From assembly GCA_947034885.2 (NCBI GenBank), contig OX344753.2, positions 20,460,001 to 20,524,000 on the forward strand: DNA of 64,000 nucleotides. The letters are read 5' to 3'. The translations under genes and the position numbers were made by a program. The notes below the pieces were generated by a model. The model was not told where the DNA came from. It saw only the letters and a list, made by a program, of their open reading frames with translations, and did no database searches. This DNA comes from Thuidium tamariscinum (taxonomy: Eukaryota > Streptophyta > Bryopsida > Hypnales > Thuidiaceae). How positions within the stretch are numbered: the first letter of the stretch is position 1; each line of letters begins with the position of its first letter. This document shows positions 56,712-64,000 of this stretch, piece by piece.

Positions 56712-57330
56712 CCCCAAACCCTAATTCTGCCATATCGTTTCAAAGGTGAAACACACATGATTCAACCAAACAGAATGCCAGCCACGATTGCTAGCCTGTT
56801 CTGTGGCACTAGAAATGCGTACTCCTTGCCAATCCAAACGAGCTCCACACATTCAAATCGATCACAACCACTGTCACGACATCCACGAATTTGAAATTCA
56901 CTTCGAATAGCACCTCAACTTCAATGCTCTATATCCTTTACCCAAATCCTAATTCGGCAATAACCTTTCAAAACATGAAACACACACAGGTATGATTCAA
57001 CCGAACCAAATGCCACCCACGATCAATAATCTGTCTTCCGACAATTGAAACCTGTTATCTTCTCAAATCAAAATGAGCTACACACATTCACCCCGATATC
57101 ACGACCACAAATTTGCCACGACACACATAAATTGCAGATTAATTTGTATCAATCATCAAATTCAAAGTTACCCCAAATCCTAATTCTGCAATTTCCTTTC
57201 AAAACATGAAACTCACACATGATTCCAAAAGAAAAGAATGGAAAACCTCGAGCAGTAAGTGGCACCTGGCCTGGTGCAGGAGTCGAAATGCGGCAAACTC
57301 CTTGAAAATCGAAACACAGGTACAGTGAGG
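56712..57330. repeat. three-copy 230-bp array upstream of the NTF2-like gene
   Basis: CCCCAAA-CCTAATTC-GC starts at 56712, 56941 and 57171, giving steps of 229 and 230 bases. Each is followed by TTTCAAA-TGAAACACACA and TGATTC, and later by ACTCCTTG-AAATC. The array lies immediately upstream of the ATG at 56601, spanning the likely promoter. Confidence 0.88.
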
Positions 57331-60300
57331 ATTGCAGTGCGAGTGTTTAGCGACTTGGGCTTGCTGGTGCTCCCAACGCAATTTCTAGGAGTCGTTCCTG
57401 CCACAGAATTCTGATTCGAAATCGCAAGCGTTTGGAAAAGCATCCACTGTGGAGACGCATTCTAGACCCAGTTGTCATAGCATTCTTTTTGAGTATCAGT
57501 GACGAGCGGTGACGACTGGTGACGAGTGGTGATCTCATATTCTAAAAGAAGGGGAGACATTGAACACGGACAAACTTTGGGGATTGGGAATTGGGAAAGA
57601 GCGAAGGAAATTGGTGGAAAATCTTTGAAATTTGATATTAGAAGGTGATCTGAGCCATTGCTACAACCAAAATAAAAGTAAAAGTAATTTTCTAGTTTTT
57701 TGAAGTTCAATATCTTTTCTTCTATGAGTTAAAAACACCATGAAAGAAAGTCCATGCACCTCTCCTTACTGAGGGCTTTATGAGGGTAAGGTAAGAGGTC
57801 CTATAATGGACCATCTAAGGGCTGAAACAGAATTTCAGAGAGGTAAAACCTCTAGAAATATTTTCAGTTAATTTTCCTAGAAAAACAAGTAGAATTGGTA
57901 TTTAACCCAAGTCGTTTCATATTTTTTTGAGCTTTTTTGAATTAGTTATCAAATTTTGAAGTTGAGAGGGCATAGGGCTATAAAATGGTGCCCTAGCTAC
58001 AATGTACACTGTTAGTACACTACTGAAGGCTATGAAAAAGCAGCATGTACAACTACTGTACATTTAAGATAGGGTACCATTTTAGAACCCGCTCCATTTA
58101 AGAGCCTTCTACCTTACTAAGAGCACAAACGTAGAACACATGATTCCAAAGATCTCATCATAACAAACTAAACAATTTACAACAAAACAAACAAAGAGTC
58201 TAACTTAAGGAATGGATTTGTACTTGGTATTACAAGTGGCACTACTGTAGTGAAGTTAATCCAAATCCAAAAGGTGATGATAAATTCAATCTTCAAAGCA
58301 TCTCCACCGTTACACCTTAAATTTGATTCATAATATTTTTGTCGCACGTTTCTTGACCAAACTTGGTGGCATGAGGTCTAGACCTTGGCCATGGCCATTT
58401 TAGTTTAGCTCTTTATAAATGAATAGCTAACATCATTTTGCATTTCTACATCTCACATCCAATTTATCCATTAATAGAGTAAAATGGTAATTCTTACTCT
58501 AATTAGAAAATAATTTTTTTTCTATGCAAAACTTGAAATAGCCTCCATTTTTTGAAAATCGACTTAACTTTAGATGAGTTGAAAATGTCTATGTGCCTTC
58601 ACTATCAACATTTCAAGGGCTACATTTGAAGATCCCACAATCAATTTTTGAAATTGCATTTTTTCATAGGAACTTACATACTAGCCAAAACTTTTTGAAG
58701 GCTAGTTTAGCACACCCTAGTAGAAATGCTCTCAAACATCTATTTATATCTATTTAAATATATACCAAGTGAAAATATTATATACAAAGAGTACACTTTT
58801 AACGTGTACACTATCAAGGCCTTTTTGGAACTACTCAATTTTGAGATTTAGATAATTATAGTAGAGGATTGAGTTTAGAGCCTAGAAAAAATAATTTAGA
58901 AAAAAAATTCAAAAAAAAATTCAAAATAATTGATAAATAAAAATAGGTACAAGATAGAAGGAAAATCTAAACTATAATATTTCTTGGATGGAATTGAAAC
59001 ACACTTGTGAGTTAAAAGATAGGGTCTATTTAATTCAAAGGGGATAAATTTTACATGATATATAGGATTACTATAGGATCACTATAGGATCGTTGAAATG
59101 TCACATATCCTATTATATATAAATTAGGCTATATATAAACATTCTTTTAGTAAAAAAATTTATTAATAAATTAGCCTTTATAAATAGGATTTGCACAATT
59201 TTTTTGTAGTACAATGAGTATAGATGTAGACAAATTTTTTTTAAGTGAATGATAAAAATTATACAATCAAGTAAATCTAGAGATATTTTTCAAGAGATTT
59301 GTTGTTACTATCAAATAATTCTAGCCTGTACATACAAATCTTTCCATAAATATACCAACTATTTGAGAGCATTGTTCCAAGATATAAGAATTGAGCTGTA
59401 AATTTATAATGAGAGTGTACTATAGAGATTTGTGTTCACATAAAGTACTCGTTTAGAAATTGGTGTAAGATTTGCAACATTTGCATGGAATCTTTTCCTA
59501 TACTTTGATACTACAAACTCTAAATTTGCCTCAACTACTTGAATATATGCTTATAAATGTTTAGAATCATCTTCTTTTTATTAGTATTTAATAAACATTC
59601 TTTTATTTTTTGATTCTAAATTCAAATCCATTGCAAATGCATATTTATAGATAAAATATATGGTCTTTATGTTACAATAGAGGTCATATTCTTGTGTTAA
59701 TCTACAATGTTTTTAAAGAGTCAATTTCTGATGTTGTTCATATTATATTGCTAGTATTGGTGTTTTTCTTAGTTTCAATGTCATAACTATATTTAATGTT
59801 TTTTGTGATTTTTATTAATCACCATATCAAGTTGTTCAAAATACATGGCATAGAATTTAGAAATATTTAAAACTATTGTTGCATTTCACATTTTTATTTG
59901 TCATTTGAGATTGTACTACAATACAAGTAGTGCATATATTAAATAAAAAAGTTTATATGTAAGACACGATTTTTATAGTGTATTGTAAATGGGTATAAAA
60001 AAATTAGACATATAAATTTTGTATATAAGAAAGCCCAACTATAAAAACCCAAAGACTGAATTTATTTGTAAAAGTACAATCATTTTAATTACTATAATGA
60101 AGGTAAATAGCCCCACATCAAATACCCTCTTAACTTAGGTGTATGCTTAAAATTACAAGGAGCGATTTCCCCGGGATTTTTGGGCACAACTTTTTTTCCT
60201 ATGAATTAATTGGAAAAAAAATAATGTTCTTGTAGGGTTAATCAATTTTTTTATTTTCAAAAAATCATGATAGAAACTGAATCCTCAAGTACCTATCCAA

Positions 60301-61010
60301 AATCCAATTTGTCCCCCAAAGAACCAATGGAGCTTTAGAGATTAAATAAATTCTAAAGATACTTGTGAAATACCTAACTCTTCATGAACCTGAAGACTAT
60401 GATGTAGCTTTGGACTTTTTTGGTCAAATAAGTGCAATGTCTATATTTCATTTCATATTACAAAGAAATTCTATCATACTACTATATTCAATGATGCTAA
60501 TATGAGAGCATGAAGATGTAAGCATGTGAGCCTTGAGTATATATTTAAGTAGATATACAACAACCATTGATGGTGATTATTATATAAACACCTATAATAT
60601 AGGTATATATAGTATAGTTGCACCATAATTTTAGAAAGTTCTTATACTATAGACACCTATACCATAGGTAGGTAGTCTTCTAGGCTCAAAGGCTCACACT
60701 TTTAGGCTCACATGATAGCAACCCTCTTGGTATATCTTGAAAATTAAAAGTAGCTTCTAAAATGCCAAAAAGAGACTAGGGGAGGGTCATTTCAAGATTG
60801 TTTTCCAAGATGTAAACCAATGTATGTATGTATATATATACATACATATGTTTGTACTAAGATACTAAATAATGAAAAAATAATTAACAATTTTTTTAAT
60901 TGAACAATATTATTTGATGCAGTTTTTTGGTCACACTAAATTTTCAGCGTTTTCAATCTTGTATTTTTATTTTATTTTATAATTTATTAATCAAAATAAT
61001 AATAATTTAA

Positions 61011-61250
61011 TTAACCCCTAAATGACGTTGGAGCTATTTTGTGGTCAATGAATGAGAGATTGAAAAAGGCTTTTGTAGTATAGGATAGAATTGTAAGCAT
61101 TCATCTTTGGAATTAGGGATAGAAAAGGAAGATCTTCTACAGTTCTTTGACTTCAAATGTGCACTGTTGGATTTTCTTAATACCAATAATATCCATGGTT
61201 TCAAAAATGATGGTTTCTTGGATGACCCCCCTCATTGTTTAAGAGTTAAA
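61011..61250. mobile_element. second copy of the TTAACCC-ended short element
   Basis: Left end TTAACCCCTAAATGACGTTG; the interior GGAAGATCTTCTACAGTTCT and TTTGACTTCAAATG match 47067-47096. The right end near 61250 reads TTTAAGAGTTAAAC and is degenerate. Confidence 0.6.
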
Positions 61251-62461
61251 CTATTCCAAACAATCCATATCCTAAAGTCTATTGTTTTCTTTCTAGGGAT
61301 TTCAATTAGCATTTCTTGTTGTTTAAGGACTTGCAACCCTTCGAAAGCCTCATTCTTCTTCTGATATATAAGGCAAATCAAATTTTTAAAGAACTCTAAT
61401 TGATACTATTTTTTATTCTTTTAACCCCTACATACTTAAGGCCTTTTTTGAGCTTTTGGAAATTTGCTCTAAATTGACCCTTAAGCCAACATTTTGATAA
61501 GTTGCATAAAATTTTTTAGATTATAACCGTACAAATTCAAACTAGAAATGGTAGAGATCACATAGAAAAAGAAAATACAAAAATATCACTTGTGGATTGA
61601 AAGATTACAATGTTTGATCATAAGGGTGTTAAAACTACAAAAGTGATTTGAAATCTTTCAATCCTCTTTTTACATGTCAAAGCTAAAAAGTTGGTCACCA
61701 AAAAAATATGAAACTAAAGAGCCTAACATGCCTAACCCTAATTAATTTATGGCTTCTCAAAATCTACTCAATAATTTTTTTTAATGAATTTCTAATGTGA
61801 TTTTTGATCAAAGACCTAGTGTATTTGAGGTTCATTTCTAGAACCCCTCAACACTACAAAAAGTCAAGATTGCAATGGACACCCTTGTACAAAATCTTGA
61901 ATAGAAAAATCATAATCAACCATTTTCAAAATTAGATTTTTGTGGCTAAAACTAGACTTTGAAAAGAAATTTTCAAAAATATTAGCTATTAAAAATAGAA
62001 ACTTGGTTTGGTTTCATTTAAATTCTAAGTATTGCCAACACCAAGATTTGGTGCTTTGGGCATTTAAAAGTTAATACAATTGACATTAGCTTACTAGAGT
62101 CACATTGTATATAACATTTAGTAGCCTTCACAAAGGCTACCATCAACGTAATTCATCCACATTTCAACCCAACAAGGAACAACACATGAACCTCAACAAA
62201 TGAAAAAATTAAATGATTTGTGCTCCTTTTGCCACTTTAAATGTGACTTGTTTCAATTGTCAAGGACTTGATTACCTCATTAACTTCATCAACTCTTGAT
62301 TTCTCTTTGTTGTATTAGTGAACAATAGAAACTAGTTCTTCATCAAGGCTTCTATAACACATGGCATTCATTTAATCACTGCATTTCACTTGATTACAAT
62401 TATCTAAGTAAGTGTACAATATGATTACTAATAAATCTTTGAAATATTTTGTTCATGTATG

Positions 62462-63405
62462 TTAACCCCTAAAAGTTTTTGACTATGTTCTCACCAAAAA
62501 TGCTCCAAAACTGCCATTTCTAATACAAGTGCAATTTTTTTTCTTAAAACACATTTTTGACTCATGTAACCGCAGGATCTTGTAGTAAGATGGTTTGTAA
62601 ACATGTGGAAAAAATTTCAGAAATTTCCACCATGTAGATTGCAAGATATAAACATTTGAATTGACAAAAACTGTTTTTTTATCCCTGCGAAAATCCGGGC
62701 AGCTGCACTTCACAAGGTTACATTTGTGTGAAAAAAACTTTAAAATGGTGGTTACTCTTTGAATTCATACTTCAATGCAAGTTGGATACATTCTCAAAAA
62801 ATTTCAAACCATTTGGAATTGTACAACATATAGGAAAAAATAAGTAAGTAGAAAGAAGTAAAAAATGAGCCAAAATACTAAATTGTGAACATTTTATTCA
62901 TGGAATTGAAAATTTTCAATTCCAATGGTTAAAATGTTGTAACAAAAAATCTACACCTTCTGTTTTTATTTTTTTCCAAAAATATGAAAAATTGAATTAA
63001 ATGAAGAATTTCAAACATTTTTTGTACTGTAGAGATTCTGTAATTGGCCGCAAACTACCTTAAACTCAAAATCTTCATGATCGGAATGGATTGATTCAAA
63101 GCTTCCCATGTCTGTATAAACCTAAAGAACCAATTTGAAACTTTACTTTAAAAAAAATAAAAATTTGAAGAAGTTTTTTCATCTGCCCGGGCTGCCCGCC
63201 GAGTAAAGAAAACAACATATCCTGCCATAACTTTTTAACTGTGAAGTGAAAAGTTATGAAAATTGTCGGGCCTTAAAGCTACTCCTCGGGCACACATTGT
63301 ATCAAAATTTCAAAGAAAAATAAATAAAAACTCCATCCGTAGTGAGCTGCCCAAAAAATTTATAATCTCAAAAAACGATATTCAGGGCTTTAGGGGTGAA
63401 ACTTA
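62462..63405. mobile_element. possible TTAACCCCTA-ended element, ~0.94 kb
   Basis: Left end TTAACCCCTAAAAG at 62462; right end reads CTTTAGGGGTGAAAC near 63390-63405, which reverse-complemented is GTTTCACCCCTAAAG. One mismatch within the core. CCGGGCAGC-type words lie near both inner borders. Pairing of the ends is inferred. Confidence 0.4.
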
Positions 63406-64000
63406 TGACCCTTCCATTTTCATACAACTTTTTCACAATTTAGACAAGTGTCCCCATAGCTACTAATTATGATGTGGAATATTATACATCCTTTTATTGG
63501 AAAAGAAGCAATCCCTTATATGGCTACTAAATGTTATGTAATAGATTTAATACAATGTTAATGTATTGTTCTCATTTTGCAAATGATAGATTTTATACAA
63601 TTACTATTAATTAGGATAAATGAGTCAAAAAAAATAATAGAATACACGAGCTTAAGGCTACATTGATATGGATACTAATATTGAAAGATTGAATAATAAG
63701 GATCAATAAATTTAGAAAGTTTGATTTTATCCCATGTTGGAGTTATAATTCTAAACTAAATAGGGATTTTAAGGGGATCCATACTAATTAACAAACATTT
63801 CACACTAAATAAATATCTATCTTAATTGTACATCAAAAGTTATTGAAGTGCATGGGGTTGTACATCATGTTTCTATTAGGGAAGATTTGAGCCGGCTTTA
63901 GAAGATTCGAGAATTCTCAAATTCTCAAACATTAGAAATGTTGTGGGAGCACTAGGAACACTATCACATTAGCAATTTGATGCGGTTGAGTGACAACCAC

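Larger units (their letters stand above)
56602..64000. other. gene-free, repeat-rich interval to window end
   Basis: The first ~730 bases hold a three-copy 230-bp array in the promoter region of the NTF2-like gene. Beyond ~57700 the DNA is AT-rich. Repeat pieces: 57850-57990, 61011-61250 (copy of 46955-47186), TTAACCCCTA termini at 61011, 61421 and 62462, and a palindromic TATG/CATA microsatellite at 60821-60850. GC-rich words (CCGGGC, CTGCCCGGGCTGCCCG) near 62690 and 63185 sit inside AT-rich DNA. No gene supported. Confidence 0.55.

Noticed and set aside
60821-60850. GTATGTATG...CATACATATG palindrome
   Set aside because: Simple-sequence microsatellite; no evidence of a functional site.
61107-61364. 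85-codon plus-strand frame
   Set aside because: Sits on a copy of the short TTAACCC-ended repeat; the matching copy at 46955-47186 does not conserve the reading frame.

Overview
The window is nuclear DNA of a land plant, most likely a bryophyte and probably a moss. The genes have short GT-AG introns and lie as islands in very AT-rich, repeat-laden intergenic DNA. One gene encodes DNAAF1, a cytoplasmic factor needed to assemble axonemal dyneins, so the plant should make flagellated sperm; flowering plants and conifers lack them. The moss assignment is inference. I see no rRNA, tRNA, CRISPR or operon-like features.

Layout. 2.3-9.5 kb (-): a complete 17-exon gene for a CHR10/ALC1-type SNF2 ATPase with a C-terminal macro domain, including an 8-nt microexon that completes the ATP-binding motif. 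9.5-14.6 kb: gene-poor, repeats. 14.6-23.3 kb (-): a complete 9-exon DNAAF1 gene coding for 971 aa, unusually AT-rich, with a probable 1.7-kb transposon in its largest intron. 23.3-34 kb: a small membrane-protein gene (26.3 kb, +), otherwise inverted-repeat elements. 34.0-36.7 kb (+): a 5-exon trihelix/SANT-like regulator with a Q/G-rich N-terminus. 40.2-43.6 kb (+): LpxB (lipid-A-disaccharide synthase), probably organellar. 43.8-44.8 kb (-): an intronless glutathionyl-hydroquinone reductase, tail-to-tail with LpxB. 49.0-50.7 kb (-): a protein kinase whose DFG motif reads DFD. 55.4-56.6 kb (-): a two-exon NTF2-like (DUF1348) protein whose intron and upstream flank each carry ~230-245 bp tandem duplications. 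56.7-64 kb: repeats only.

The genes do not form one pathway; this looks like an ordinary stretch of plant chromosome. Five spliced models were checked by exon phase: CHR10 888 aa, DNAAF1 971 aa, trihelix 595 aa and NTF2-like 145 aa each sum to whole codons with no internal stop. LpxB also closes in frame (447 aa), but a linker seems to be missing between exons 4 and 5.

The non-coding DNA shows several repeat families: a ~735-bp terminal-inverted-repeat element in two copies, a family ending in TTAACCCCTA at many loci, a 147-bp foldback MITE, and several tandem duplications. All repeat calls were made by eye and need a self-alignment to confirm limits.
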